A DNA stretch of 64,000 bases from Dromiciops gliroides. Its lineage: Eukaryota; Chordata; Mammalia; Microbiotheria; Microbiotheriidae. The stretch is taken from the NCBI RefSeq assembly GCF_019393635.1, contig NC_057861.1:662125724-662189723 (forward strand), in the 5' to 3' direction. A model generated the notes under the pieces. It did no database searches. It was not told where the DNA came from and saw nothing but the letters and a program-made list of their open reading frames with translations. Made by a program: the position numbers and the translations under genes. Shown piece by piece: positions 21,691 to 33,695 of this stretch (its first letter is position 1; each line of letters starts with the position of its first letter).

Positions 21691-24132
21691 AAAGTATTTT
21701 ATTATTTTCCAGTTACATGTAAAGAAGGTTTTCAAAATTTGTTTTTATAAACTTTTATTTCCAAATTTTTCTCCCACCCTCCATTCCCCAAGATGGAAAG
21801 CAATCTGATATAGTTTATATATGTACAATCACATTAAACGTATTTCTGCATTAGTCATATCATAAAAGAAGAATCAGAACAAGAGAGAAAAATATCAAAA
21901 AAGAAAAAAAAATTGGAAATAGTATGGTTCAATCTGCATTCAGAATCCACAGTTCTTTTTCTGGATGTGGCGAGCATTTTCCATCACAAGTCCTTTGGAA
22001 TTGTCTTGGATCATTGTACTGATGACAATAGCTCAGTCTATCATGGTTGATCATCACACCATATTGCTGTTTGTGTGTACAATGTTCTCCTGGTTCTGCT
22101 TACTTCACTCAGCATCAGTCCACTTAAGTCTTCCCAGGTCTTTCTGAAATCTGCCTGTTCATCATTTCTTATAGCATAAAATATCCATTACATTCATGTA
22201 CCACAACTTGTTCAGCCCATTTGATGGGCATTCCCTTGATTTCCAGTTCTTTGTCACCACAAAGAGCTGCTATAAATATTTTTCTACATCTGGGTCCTTT
22301 TCCCTTTTTGATGATCTCTTTGGGATACAGACCTAGTAGTGGTATTACTAGGTAAAAGGGTATGCACAGTCCCATAGCCATGTGGGAATAGTTCCAAATT
22401 GCTCTCCAGAATGGTTAGATCAGTTCACAACTCACACCATCAATTAATTAGTATTCCGATTTTTCCACAGCTTCTTCAACACTTATTATTTTCCTTTTGT
22501 GTGCTGATATATTAGCCATTCTGATAGGTGTGAGGTGGTACCTGAGTTATTTTAATTTGTGTTTTTCTAATCAATAGTGACTTAGAGAATTTTATCATAT
22601 GGCAATAGATAGCTTTGATTTCTTCATCTGAAAACTCCCTATTCATATTCTTTGACCATTTCATAATTGGGGAATGACTTGAATTCTTATAAATTTTATT
22701 TAGTTCCCTATATATTTTAGAAATGAGGTCTTTATCAGAAACACTGACTAAAAATTGTTTCCCAGCCTTCTGTTTCCCTTATAATTTTGGCAGCATTGTT
22801 TCTGTTTGTAAAAAAAAAAAGTTTCTAATTTAACATAATCAAAATCATCCATTTTGCATATCATAATATTCTCTATCTCTTGTTTGGTCATAAATTCTTC
22901 TCTCTATAGATCTGAAAGGTAAACTATTCCTTCCTCTCCCAATTTACCTACAGGATCACCCTTAATGTCTAAATCATGTACCTATTTTGACCTTATTTTA
23001 GTAAAATGTGTAAGATGTTGGTGTATGCCTAGTTTGTGCCATATTATTTTCCAGTTTGCCCAGCATTTTTTGTCAAATACTGAATTCTTATCCCAGAAAA
23101 TGGAGTCTTTTGGTATATCAAAGAGTAGATTTCTATCATTTATTACTGTGTCTACTATACCTAACCCATTCCATTGATCCATTTCTTAACCAGTACAAAT
23201 AGTTTAGGTGACTGTTGCTTTATAGTATAGCTTCATATTTGGTACAGCTAGCCCACCTTCCTTTTTTCTTTTTCCATTAATTCCCTTGATATTCTTGAAT
23301 TTTTGTTTTTCCAAATTAACTTTGTTTATATTTATTCTAGTTCTATAAAATAATTGTAGGCAGTCTGATTGGTATGTCACTGAATAAGTAAATTAATTTA
23401 AATATAATTGTCATTTTTATTATATTAGCTTGGCCTATCCATGAGTAATTGGTATTTTTCCAGTCATTTGGATATCATTTTATTTGTGTGAAAAGTGTTT
23501 TGTAATTATGTTCAGAGTTCCTGGATTTGTCTTGGCAGGTGGAATCCCAAGTATTTTATATTTTCTATGTTACTTTAAATGGAATTTCTCTTTCTTTCTC
23601 TTGCTGCTAAGTGTTGTTAGTCATGTACAGAAATGCTGATGATTTATGTGGGTCTATTTTATATCCTGAAATTTTGTGAAGGTTGCTAATTGTTTCAAGT
23701 AATTTTTTTTTAACTTGATTCTCTAGGAATCTCTAAGTATGCCATAATATCATCTGCAAAGAGCAATAGTTTTGTTTCCTCCATGCCTATTCTAATTTTA
23801 AAAATTCCTTTTCCTTCTCTTATTGCTAAGGCTAACATTTCTGGTACAATATTGAATAAGAGGGGGTCATAATGAACATCCCTATTTCACCCCTGATCTT
23901 ATTGGGAAGGCCTCTAAGTTATCTCCATTACATATAATGCTTGCTGATGGTTTTAGGTAGACACTGCTTATTATTATAAGGAAACCTACTTTATTCCTAT
24001 GCTCTCTAGTGTTTTTAATAGCAAGAGTGCTGTATTTCATCAAAAGCCTTTTCTGTACTTTTTGAGATAATTATATGATATTGGTTAGTTTTGTTATTGA
24101 TGTGGTTGTTTATGTTGAAAGTTCTCCTAATG

Positions 24133-24310
24133 GGGGGCAGCTAGGTGGTGCAGTGGATAAAGCACTGGCCTTGGATTCGGGAGTAGCTGAGTTCAAATTC
24201 GGCCTCAGACACTTGACACTTACTAGCTGTGTGACCCTGGGCAAGTCACTTAACACTCATTGCCCTGCAAAAAAAAAAAATAATAATAATAATTTAATTT
24301 AAAAAAAAAA
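24133..24310 (+). mobile_element. CORE-SINE in L1 copy 3
   Basis: Full head and core with an (AAT)n and A-rich tail. The 16-bp duplication gaaagttctcctaatg (24117-24132) and gaaagttttcccaatg (24311-24326) differs at two positions. It splits the L1 RT region. Confidence 0.93.
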
Positions 24311-25417
24311 GAAAGTTTTCCCAATGTTGAACCAGTCCTACATTCCTAGTATAAATCCCAACTGGTCATAATGTATTATCCTAGTAATGAACTGCTGTAA
24401 TCTCTTTGCTAATATTTTGTTTAAGATTTTTTCATCAATATTCATTAGGTAAATTGTTCTACAATTTTATTTTTCTGTTTTGGCTCTGCCTTGTTTAGGT
24501 ATCAACACCATACTTGTGTCACAAAAGGAATTTGGTAGAACTCCTTCACCTCTTTTTCCAAATAATTTGTATAATATTGCAATTAATTGTTCTTTAAATA
24601 TTTGGTAGAATTCACTTGTAAACCCATCTGGCCCTGGTGATATTTTTTTCTTAGGTAGTACATTGATGGATTGTTCAATTTCTTTGCAAAAATGTACTTA
24701 TTTAAAGATTTTATTTCCTCTTCTGTTAATCTGGGCAGTTTATATTTTTGTACATTTTTATCCATTTCATTTAGATTGACAAATTTATTGGCATATCTTT
24801 GAGCAAAATAGCTCCTAATTATTACTTTAATTACCACTTCATTGGTGGTGAATTCACCTCAGTCATTTTTGATACTAGTAATTAGGTTGTCTTTTAATTT
24901 CTAATCAAATTAACCAAAGGTTTCCCTATTTCATTGATTTTTTTCAGAAACCAGCTCTAAGTTTTATTTATTAATTCTATAATTTTCTTTCAATTTTAAT
25001 AATGTCTCCTTTGATTTTTGGTATTTCTAACTTAGTATTTAATTGGGGAATTGTAATTTGTTCTTTTTCTAGCTTTTTTAGGTGCATGCTTCTTCTATTT
25101 TATTCATGTAAACTTTTAGAGATATAAAATTTTCCCCAAGAACTGCCTTGGCTGCATCCCATAAGTTTTGGTATATTGTCTCATTGTTGTCATTTTCTTT
25201 GATGAAGTTATTGATTATTTCTATGATTTGTTGTTTGACCCAGTCTTTCTTTAGGAGGAGATTATTTAGTTTCTAATTATTATTCAGTCTATCTTTCCAT
25301 GGCTCTTTAGGACATGCAATTTTTATTGCATAATGATTTGAAAAGGATGCATTTACTATTTCTGCCTTTCTAAATTTGATTGTGAGGTATTCATGTCCTA
25401 ATATATAATAAATGTTT

Positions 25418-25572
25418 TTGTGGGGGTGGGGGGGGATACAGGACAATGAGGGTTAAGTGACTTGCCCAGGGTCACACAGCTAGTAAGTGTCAAGTGTCTG
25501 AAGCCGGATTTGGACTGAGGTCCTCCTGAAGCCCGGGCTGGTGCTCTATCCACTGCCCCACCTAGCTGCCCC
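25418..25572 (-). mobile_element. CORE-SINE, reverse, in L1 copy 3
   Basis: The minus-strand head is at 25572 and the core is complete. The tail is replaced by G-rich plus-strand sequence ('gggggtggggggggatac', 25421-25438), that is, a C-rich tail. It splits the endonuclease region. Confidence 0.9.
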
Positions 25573-26372
25573 TGTCTCTGGTAACTTTTAGCAAGATGCA
25601 TTTTCCTTCCTTATCTCTTTTAATTAGGTCTCTTTTGCTTTTGCTTTGTCTGAGATAAAGATTGCTACCCTTGTGTTTTGACTTCATTTGGAGCAAAATA
25701 TATTCTGCTCCAACCTTTTACCTTTACTCTGTGTGTATCTCTCTGCTTCCAATGTGTTTCTTGTAAACAACATATTGTAGGTTTCTGCTTTTTAATACAC
25801 TCTTCTCTTTGCTTCCATTTTACTGGAGAGTTAATCCCATTCACATTCACAGTTATAAATACTAACTATTTCCCTCCATCCTATTTTTCCCCTTTGTTTT
25901 TATTCTTTTTTTTCTTCTTTCACCCTATTCCTCCCCACTAGTGTTTTGCTTCTGGCAACTCCTTCCCTCAATCTGCCCTTCCTTTTATCAGACCCCCTCC
26001 CTTTTCTCTCCCCTTTCCTCCCCTGCTTATTCCCTCCCTTCTGTCAGTGCCCCCCATTTCTCCTTACCCTTTTACTTCCCTAAACAGTAAGCTAAATTTC
26101 TTTATCCAAATGAATGTGTATGTTATTCTTTTTGAACCAAATCTGATAAGAGTATATTTGAAACAATGCTCACCCATCCCTTCATTCCCTCTATTATAAT
26201 AGGTCTTATTTGTGTCTCTTCATATGATGTAATTAAGCCCATTCCACTTTCCCTTTCCTCTTCTCCCAGTATACTCATTTTTTCACCCATCAATTTTATA
26301 TTCCCCTGAAAGATAATGCTCAATTTTTCTGTGTAGTTGATTCTTTCATGTAATCCAAGCTTCTTTGCCTTC

Positions 26373-27212
26373 AAACAGCAGCTGTCTGACTCAGCTGCCC
26401 CTGGCTGTAGCCACCACCATCCCAGCCTCAACCGAATCTACCTCCTCCCTCCACCTCCTCATCTAAGCCACCTCCACCATCTCCACTGCCATGATGACCT
26501 TGTCTCCCTCTCAGTTGTGGTAGAACTACCACTGGGACTCTGAGGCTGCCATCACCTGGCAGATCAACCTGGAGCTCTATGCCTCCTATATGTACCTGTC
26601 TATGTCTTACTACTTCTACTGAGATGACATGACCCTGAAGAAGTTTGCCAAGTATTTCCTACACCAGTCCCATGAGGAGTGGGAGCATGCTGAGAAGCTG
26701 ATGAAACTGCAGAACGAATGCAGTGACCACATCTTCCTGCAAGACATCAAGAAACCAGATTGTGATGACTAGGAGACCAGACTGAGCATAATGGACTGTG
26801 CTCTGTAGTTGGAAAGAAAAGTCAATCAATCATTACTGGAACTTCACAAGCTGGCAACTGACAAAAACAATCCCCATTTATGTGATTTCATTGAAACCCA
26901 CTGCCTGAAGGAACAGGTCAAGTCCATCAAACAACTGGGTGTTCACATAACCAACCTGCACAAAATAGCGGCCCTGATTCTGGCAAGGTGGAATATCTTT
27001 TTGACAAGTACACCCTTGGCGACAGTGAAAACTAGAGCTAAACCACACCTGGCTTCCCCCACACCTGGGAACAGTGGGCACCACTCATCCTGTCTTTCAG
27101 TGCATGCATATTCTGGTTATCTGACCTTTTCCTAATCTGTACCAAAAACAATTACCACCATTTACATTCCAATAAAGTGACTTGGTATTGATGGAAAAAA
27201 AAAAGAGAGAAA
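26373..27212 (+). pseudogene. FTH1 (pseudogene): Ferritin heavy chain processed pseudogene
   Basis: Intronless copy of ferritin heavy-chain mRNA, the ferroxidase subunit of the iron-storage shell. Truncated 5' UTR 26373-26493, coding-like 26494-27041, 3' UTR, polyadenylation signal AATAAA near 27172 and an A-tail at about 27195-27204. Readable ferritin blocks include '[18 protein letters not shown]', '[12 protein letters not shown]', '[13 protein letters not shown]' and '[15 protein letters not shown]'. In-frame stops fall at the codons after 'LSPSQLW', 'SYYFY', 'PDCDD' and 'MDCAL', and bases are lost near 26970-26985, so it is dead. No iron-responsive-element hairpin is seen in the remaining leader. 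The longest open part is 26809-27135. Confidence 0.95.
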
Positions 27213-27281
27213 TTCTTTGCCAACATTAATTACTTAAAAAACAAACAAACAAATAACAACAACAACAACAAAACAGCTTTT

Positions 27282-27421
27282 GGGTCACCAGGCAGCACAG
27301 TGAATAAAGCACCTGAGTACCTGAATTCAAATCCAGCCTCAGACACTTGATACTTATTAGCTGTGTGTCTCTGGGCAAGTCACTTAACCCTCATTGCACT
27401 GCAAAACAAAACAAGCAAACA
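27282..27421 (+). mobile_element. CORE-SINE, decayed head
   Basis: Head 'gggtcaccaggcagcacagt', core 'ctctgggcaagtcacttaac', then a CAAA-rich tail. A short imperfect flank repeat ('cagctttt' and 'aagctttt') may be its duplication. A CAA-rich low-complexity tract (27236-27275) precedes it. Confidence 0.88.
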
Positions 27422-27429
27422 AACAAAAA

Positions 27430-28207
27430 GCTTTTACAATGTTCATCTAAGGTTATGAATGCCTAGCTGAGAATTTATATTCCAATCCCAAATTCAAACT
27501 CTTAATAGTTCACCATGTAAAGATTTCTTCCCTTTCCCCACTTTTGGAGCTTGGCCACAGCTCAGGAAGGCAACAGGGGTTTAGAATCAGCTTCATGAGT
27601 AACTGCCAAAAATGTCCATCATAGACAGTAGATACAATTACAATGTTGGACAGTCACATAAATGCATTTAAGACACACATAAGACACACAAAGAAACCAG
27701 CAACTGTGAGATGTTACTTCTTCCTGTCTAGCCCACTCTGGGTGTGGTAGGGGCTGATCAGGAGGCATGTCTGCCTTAATTCTTCTTTCTCCTGCAAATA
27801 ATGGCCATTTAGTGTTACAATAGAAAATCATTTGTTTATTTTCACCTAAGCTCATTTCCCCCAATTTTTTAAGGATACACCCAAGTTGTGCAGATGGGGT
27901 CACACAGAATGCTCTTTCCTTGGTCCCTCATAGTGGGTTGTGCTAGACCACAATGAGAAAGAAGACAGCACTTGTGTCCAAGTGGGTATAGACAAAAATC
28001 TAAGGAACGTTTCTCTAAGTGAGGACATCTCCCAACTGTAGAGAAATGAGAATCCTGAAGTAGCCTGACTATTCTGACCTCAGACGTTGGTGGCCAGCCC
28101 AACATGATTGAGGTTCTTGACAAAGGAGAAAAACCACAGTGCATATCCCACCCAGGGAATCCAAGAACCAATGAGCAACCCCCCTTTGTTCCTGTCTGAC
28201 AACTTTT
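27430..28207 (-). mobile_element. Probable ERV leader/internal remnant
   Basis: Minus-strand sequence directly downstream of the PBS-like site and LTR at 28208-28579. Minus frames of 100 and 94 codons exist but show no gag motif I can name. The lower-coordinate limit is uncertain. It is called ERV only by position. Confidence 0.35.
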
Positions 28208-28226
28208 CCTGTGGTTGCAGCACCAA
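28208..28226 (-). promoter_or_regulatory. PBS-like site next to an LTR
   Basis: Three bases beyond the LTR end the minus strand reads 'TGGTGCTGCAACCACAGG'. Retroviral primer-binding sites begin TGG and lie just after the LTR CA. The spacing and start fit; the tRNA type is not certain (a Phe- or Arg-like TGGTGC... start is closest). Confidence 0.5.
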
Positions 28227-28228
28227 AA

Positions 28229-28579
28229 TGTTTAGAAGGACTTGCAACTTGGATCAGGGGGACTAGCTCACTCAAAGAATTGGAGGCTCATCATAAGTCT
28301 TGTAAAATAAAAAGAGATTTATTAGGAAAGAGGAATATTGCCAGGGAACATCATCATGGTGACTGTTTCAATGGAGTAAGAGGAAAGCTGGTGAAGGGAG
28401 GGAGAAATGCTATTAATTCCAAGCTCATTAGCAAAGAAGATATGAACCATACAGCATAAGTACATTTAATGCCAGTATATTTCCTGGCTCAGGATATCAG
28501 CTCTAAGCTTTTCCTAAAGTTCTTTTGATAGCATCATTCCGGTGACTTCTCAAGGGGTGTGTCTCCCAGAATCTTACCA
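28229..28579 (-). mobile_element. ERV LTR, family 4 (likely 5' LTR)
   Basis: 351 bp running leftwards with TG...CA ends on the minus strand. The AATAAA signal is the complement of 28318-28323, with about 90 bp of U5-like sequence after it. The PBS-like site follows on the internal side, which marks this as the upstream LTR of a partial provirus. It resembles 20006-20370. Confidence 0.65.
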
Positions 28580-28624
28580 TTGAAAATGCATCATATATTG
28601 GATGTTCTGAAAGAAAAATAAAAT

Positions 28625-28975
28625 ACCCTGTGGGTCAAACTCTGAAATGGTCCAACTATTCTAGAAAAGAATTTTAAATTATGTATAAAACATGATTCAT
28701 ATGCCAATATTATTTGACCCAGACATGTCAGTGTAGAACTCATACCAAAAGGAAATAGAAGACAAAAAAACCTAAGAAACAAAAATTATTTCATTCACAC
28801 TAAAATATTTATAGAACCCTTTTCATTTTGTTTTCTAGTAGCAAAATATTAAAAATAAAATGGGTGTCCATCAATGGGAATAGCTTTTAAAAATACGCTC
28901 TAAGGGTATTACAGATTATTACAGTACCCTTAAAAGTAATTAATATAAAGTACTCAGAAGATTATAGGAAGACTT
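28625..28975 (+). mobile_element. Ancient L1 3'-end relic, left half
   Basis: Decayed but ordered L1 text: 'tggtccaactattctagaaa', 'aaatatttatagaaccc', 'tgggtgtccatcaatgggaa', 'attataggaagacttacag'. It continues after 29891 with 'gaaataagtagaacc'. A SINE relic and an LTR separate the halves. Confidence 0.7.
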
Positions 28976-29160
28976 ACAGATCATGGATTTAGAACTAGAA
29001 GAAACTCTGAGGCCAAGTAAAGCTTTTGTTTAGTAGACAAGAAAAGTAAGATTGAAAGAGACTTGCCCACTTATACTAAGTATCTGTGATAGAATTTTAA
29101 CCCATTTTCCTGATTCCAAGCTGAGCTTTCCTTCACATACCACTCTATCTGCCCCAACCA
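28975..29160 (+). repeat. Ancient MIR3/L3-type relic
   Basis: 'gatttagaactagaagaaac' to 'aagattgaaagagacttgcc' and 'gatagaattttaaccc' follow the same old repeat seen at 18468-18625. It lies inside the split L1 relic. Confidence 0.5.
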
Positions 29161-29202
29161 TGTCATCCTCTTTCTCCTTCTGATACAATGTAAGGAATTA
29201 AT

Positions 29203-29891
29203 TGTGATTTGGGGTTTTCATAACCCTATCTTTGCTTCATTATGGTCAGACTGAAAAAAAATGTAAGCTTAAAAGCCTAAGAGAAGATGGGTGTGTACTT
29301 TGGGAGATAACTGAACAAACAAGAGGAACCCTGACCACAGGGAACATTTATTGAAATGAGGTTACTAAGCCTCCTCCCCCACACCCACATGGGCCTGGCC
29401 AGATTATAATGGGGACAGCTCACGTGGGTTTGCTGAGTCAATTGGAGACTCAGCATGGCTAAGAACTTCCCTTTCCTGTGGTAGAGTCAGTTAGAGACAG
29501 AGGCAGTTAGAGGAAGAGGGAAAGGGGAGTTTTTCTGAGGAGAATGTTCCAACAGAAACAGGGAAGGAAGGTAGGAACTGTTAGAGGAGCTGCTGGTGTT
29601 TTGACCTTTGGACAAAAACAGAAGAGACTATAAAGCTAATTCTCCTTAAAGCTACAGATTTTGGGTGGTGGCGAGTTTGTGTTTTTTGAGGCAAAGTTAG
29701 CTCTTTGGAGCTAGCTGGGCTAGAGGAAGGTTTGGGGTGCCTGGGGCCTTTTTACCCCAGCGATTTAGATTCCCTAACACTATTAACCTCACTTGTGTTT
29801 TGAACTTGTTACCATTAATAAAACTTTTTTGTTTTTTGAAAGAGGCTATTTCACTTACCTCTTCCCATACTAAATATGGCCCTTAAAACAA
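29203..29891 (+). mobile_element. Probable ERV LTR, family 5
   Basis: 689 bp, 'tgtgatttgggg' to 'cccttaaaaca'. A TATAAA at 29629-29634 lies about 185 bp before AATAAA at 29817-29822, a usual LTR layout. The U3-like part is purine-rich. It separates two halves of an L1 relic, which supports insertion. I cannot see an exact flanking duplication, so the ends remain provisional. Confidence 0.55.
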
Positions 29892-30060
29892 GAATAATGA
29901 AATAAGTAGAACCACAAAAACAGTATATGTAGCAACCACAACAATGGGAAATGGAACAAGAAAAAATAAATTGAACTTTATAAAATTACAATGGCCCAGG
30001 TTATCATGGCTGTTCAACATTGAATATATTTTCAGATTCATTTAAAGTGTTAGTTACTCT
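29892..30060 (+). mobile_element. Ancient L1 3'-end relic, right half
   Basis: 'gaaataagtagaaccac' and 'agtatatgtagcaaccacaa' correspond to the L1 ORF2 end ('gtgaaatgagcagaacc...'). It continues the piece ending at 28975. Confidence 0.6.
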
Positions 30061-32340
30061 TGCTGAACTTCCCCCCTTTGTTTTTATTATTTTATTCTTA
30101 TTTCAATGGGGAAAATAGTTTTAATTATTGCCAACATTTAACTAAAATTTAACTTTCTTCCATTGCAAATTAAAAAAATAATAATTTGAGAAGTGTTCTA
30201 TGGGATTTACTATATTGCCAAAAGGTCAATGACAATAATAACACATTAAGAGGTCTTAATTTAGGCAAGGAGCAGTGTATATATTAAAACACAAAATTGA
30301 TATAAAAGCAAAAGATATATATAAAATAATATAAATGTGTTACTATGTATGAAATGTTTAAAATCTGTTACATTGGGTTCAAATCCAGGCCCTGTTTCTT
30401 ACTACCTTGGTGACCTTGGACAAGTCATTTAACCTCTACAGAACTTCTTTCTTAGTTGTAACATTAGGCAGTTGGAAATATATAGCCTCCCAAAAGATCT
30501 TCCTGATCTGAATCTTTGATCCTATGACCAAATATTCCATTTTATTATACACTTGGTTCCTTACCCTCTATTCCCTTTCAAAGCAAGAAAGCAAATGCAA
30601 TATCAATTCCTAGATATTAGGTATTTGAGTAAGTCTTTGGGGAGGGTGACAAGAGGAAAATCTAAAGAGTTATATCAAGATTGCTTAGTACATTTGTGTT
30701 GGCTAGCTTAGCAAGTTTTAACTTCATAGCTTCCTTTGATTCTGTATACTATGGAATTTAGGCCTTATTTCATAAAGCAAATATATTTTTTCCTCTATCT
30801 CTGTCTCTCTGCCTTATTTTCTGTTTTTCTCTCTCTTTGGAATTTATAGAGTGAGGTGAAGACATGGTTAGACCCTCATATTAAGGAGATCACCTTAGAA
30901 GCAGAATGGAGGCTAAATTGGAATGGGAAGAGAGTCAAGGAGGGGAATTTAGTTAAAAGGGAATTCTAGTTGTCCATGTGGAACTCTGTAAGAGCTTTAC
31001 AAAGGGAGTGGTTGTTTTAGTGAAAAGAAGAAAACCACTGGAAAGCTATCATGAGGTAAAAATGATAAGATCTTACAATACTGTAGATGTGAGGGTTTTC
31101 TGAGTGAGAATTGAGGTCAATATTTCAAGGTTTTATTCTTCTTAACTCCACATAGAGTTCTCTATCCATTAACCTAGCTAGATGACATGCAGAGAGTATA
31201 TTCCAGGTATCCTGGAACTCCTAGTATATGCATATATATAATTCGAAGACAATTCGACAGAAATATAATCAACTTTCAAGTAGATATGTTTTAGAAAAAA
31301 AATACTCAAATTCCCTCTAATTGCCTGTTTTCATAGGGTATGTGTATAGTATTATGAGATAAACACAGTAATGTGACATATATGTATGTATACACAAAGA
31401 GACACATTCACCTTATACAAAGGTAGTCATTTTGTGCCTTTAACGAACACATTTTATTAGGAAAATGCCACACATCTGAATGGCCCTGGGGTATCTTTTA
31501 TGTATAGTCATCTGTTACTTAAGGAAAGGTCACTGCTAAATTTTAAGCCAATTTACATTGTGCTTGTTATAAAGCTAGTCTACTTGTTATGTTCCTACAT
31601 AAAGGAATGAAGAAAAAGATCTAGGAGCATCTAGGTTATAGGTGAATATGATAAATTAGGGAAGCCAGGATCCTGTTCCATCTTATTCTCAATAAAATCA
31701 GGAAGAACACAGCATGGAATGTAAAAATGAAGTTGGCTTTATTTTCTACTGAAATAATTGGTTTTTGGTTCTGAAGTCCCTAAAACATAGTTATAAGTTA
31801 TTCTAGATTTTCTGATTAGGTCCATAATTTGTCAGCACCACTAAGACCTCAGCAAGTCATTTATGTTTAGTTCCCTTTTCAAAAACTATTTTTATCCTGC
31901 TCAGGAAGAAAAAGGAACATGAAAATAGCTGGTGAAGTTCCCATTTTCTATTGCCTTATAAGTTTACCCTATAGACACACATATTTCTCTTTCTATTAAA
32001 AAATAAGATTAGTGACCACTTAGTTTCATTCCACTGAATTCAGTCAATAACTTTAGAAATTAAGCTAATTTTAACATCTTCACCAACATTAACTTCTTTA
32101 TTTCTTACTCTGAGTTGAATGAAATGACTTCATTTTTTTCTCTGTAGTTTGGGTAGTTTTTATCATTTTCCAGATGAGAAAATTGAGATTTAAACAGTTA
32201 AGGAAGATTGTCTTAGCAAACAAGTGTGCATGCATAGTATTGACTATAGAATAGCTATTAAAATCACTAAGCGTATGCACACTACCTAGAACTGGATCAA
32301 AAGTGGTTTGTCAGTTGGGGATATGGGAGTATACTCATGA
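30061..32340. other. AT-rich stretch with MIR relics
   Basis: A MIR-like core occurs at about 30370-30530 ('ttggtgaccttggacaagtc', 'gatcctatga'). Another faint one is at 32150-32215 ('ttttccagatgagaaaattg'). The rest is unassigned; no frame over 60 codons is of interest. Confidence 0.5.
30370..30535 (+). repeat. MIR-type relic
   Basis: Tail-to-head order 'ttcaaatccaggccctg', 'ggtgaccttggacaagtcat', 'tcctgatctgaatctttgat' matches an old MIR/Ther SINE. Confidence 0.6.
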
Positions 32341-32357
32341 TCTCATAGGACTCTGTT

Positions 32358-32596
32358 GTTAGTAATTTCAGTTGTGTCCAACTCCTCATGATCTCATTTT
32401 GGGTTTTCTTGGGAAAGATACAAGAGCGGTTTGCCATTTACTTGTCCAGCTCATTTTAATGACAAGAAAATTGAGGCAAACAGACTTAATTGATTTGCCC
32501 AGTGTCACACTGCTATTTGAGGCAGATTTTTAACTCGGGTCTTCCTGACTCCAGGTCTGGTATCTATCTATTCATTGTGACACCTAAATGCCCCTC
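32358..32596 (-). mobile_element. Second SINE type (Ther/Mar1-like), reverse
   Basis: Differs from the young SINE: 'cagttgtgtccaactcctca', 'gggttttcttgggaaagata' and 'gcggtttgccatttac' come before the shared core and head. This is the marsupial SINE ending 'gactgaacaacaac' on its own strand; the plus-strand relative is at 33440-33695. Moderately decayed. Confidence 0.8.
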
Positions 32597-33439
32597 TCTT
32601 ATCAATATACATGCGCTTATATATAATATTTATCTTAAATGGTAAAATAATGTTATAGAATACATTTTTAACCTCTACATTTTCTTTAATATTTTGAATT
32701 ATTATTTTGGTCCTTTCCCCCAATATATAAAAATATGTATCTCCATTCAAACTGATTCCACTGAGAAAATGCTGGAGCTAATTTTCTTCATATTTTATTG
32801 GAGAAGTGATTTTTTAAGAATGAAGACAATATTGTAAGACAGCTCAGCCTAGTAAAGGTTCAGCCAAAGAGCCAATCTATTTGACTATGCATGAATCATT
32901 TCACTTTCTCTTATAACTGTGGTAAATTACTATCTAAATTACAAAAGCACCTTATCTTTTCAGCCACTGAAATCTGAATTCAAATCCTTCCTCTTTATCT
33001 GCATACTATATCTATAGCATAACTAACTATAAACTGCTTTTCTCATGGTAATACCCCTCTTCTCCAATAATTTTCCTCTACTGCTGCTGTATAGTTCTCC
33101 ATATCCTGTTCAGGGTAGCCCTTCCTTAGGTGACTTCTAGATGCTGAGAAGTTTCCAGAAGCTTCCAAATATGCATTAATATCCCAAGGTCGTGGGACAT
33201 GTACAATGAATGGATAAGGGCCAAGTGTACAGTCACAGAAGACATCCTGTGGAGTTTGTGACCATAATCCTTCCTCAACTCTCTACAAGTTCCTAGAAGT
33301 TCTGACATATTCTAGACTCTTCCTTTGATGTTGAAATGTGAGCTTGAGGTGTTCAATAGTAAAAATGTTAGATATAAGGGATAAATATCAACCAGGATAT
33401 ACAATCTGTCATAAGTAATTTACCCATACCTAGAATACC

Positions 33440-33695
33440 CATGGATGTAAGTGTCTCAGTGTATAGAGCACTTGACCTGGAATCAAGAAGAACTGAATTC
33501 AATTCAGGCCTGAAGACACCTAACTAGCTATTGGAAGTCACTTTACCTCTGTTTGCCTTAATCCATTGGAGAAAGAAAAGGCAAACCACTTCAGTATGTT
33601 TGCCAAGATAACTCCATGGATAGTATTGTGGTGCTATGGTTGATAGAGTCATCAAGAGTCAGAGACAACTAAATGACTGAACAACAATAACAAGA
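33440..33695 (+). mobile_element. Second SINE type (Ther/Mar1-like)
   Basis: Head 'gtctcagtgtatagagcact', core 'ttggaagtcactttacctct', then the distinctive 3' end 'ggcaaaccacttcagtatgt', 'agagacaactaaatgactga', 'acaacaataacaa'. It is the reverse partner of 32358-32596. Confidence 0.85.

Larger units (their letters stand above)
21690..26372 (-). mobile_element. LINE-1, 5'-truncated in ORF1 (L1 copy 3)
   Basis: The 3' UTR starts near 21690 and the minus strand then reads ORF2 backwards: C-terminus about 22100-22500, RT 23700-24700, endonuclease 25150-25870, then the inter-ORF region and the last ORF1 codons, ending abruptly at about 26372. Minus-strand frames are short (84 codons at 24583-24837, 61 at 25665-25850 with 'CCLQETHWKQRDTHRVKVKG'), so ORF2 is riddled with stops. 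Two SINEs interrupt it. The 5' cut directly abuts the FTH1 retropseudogene. Confidence 0.88.
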
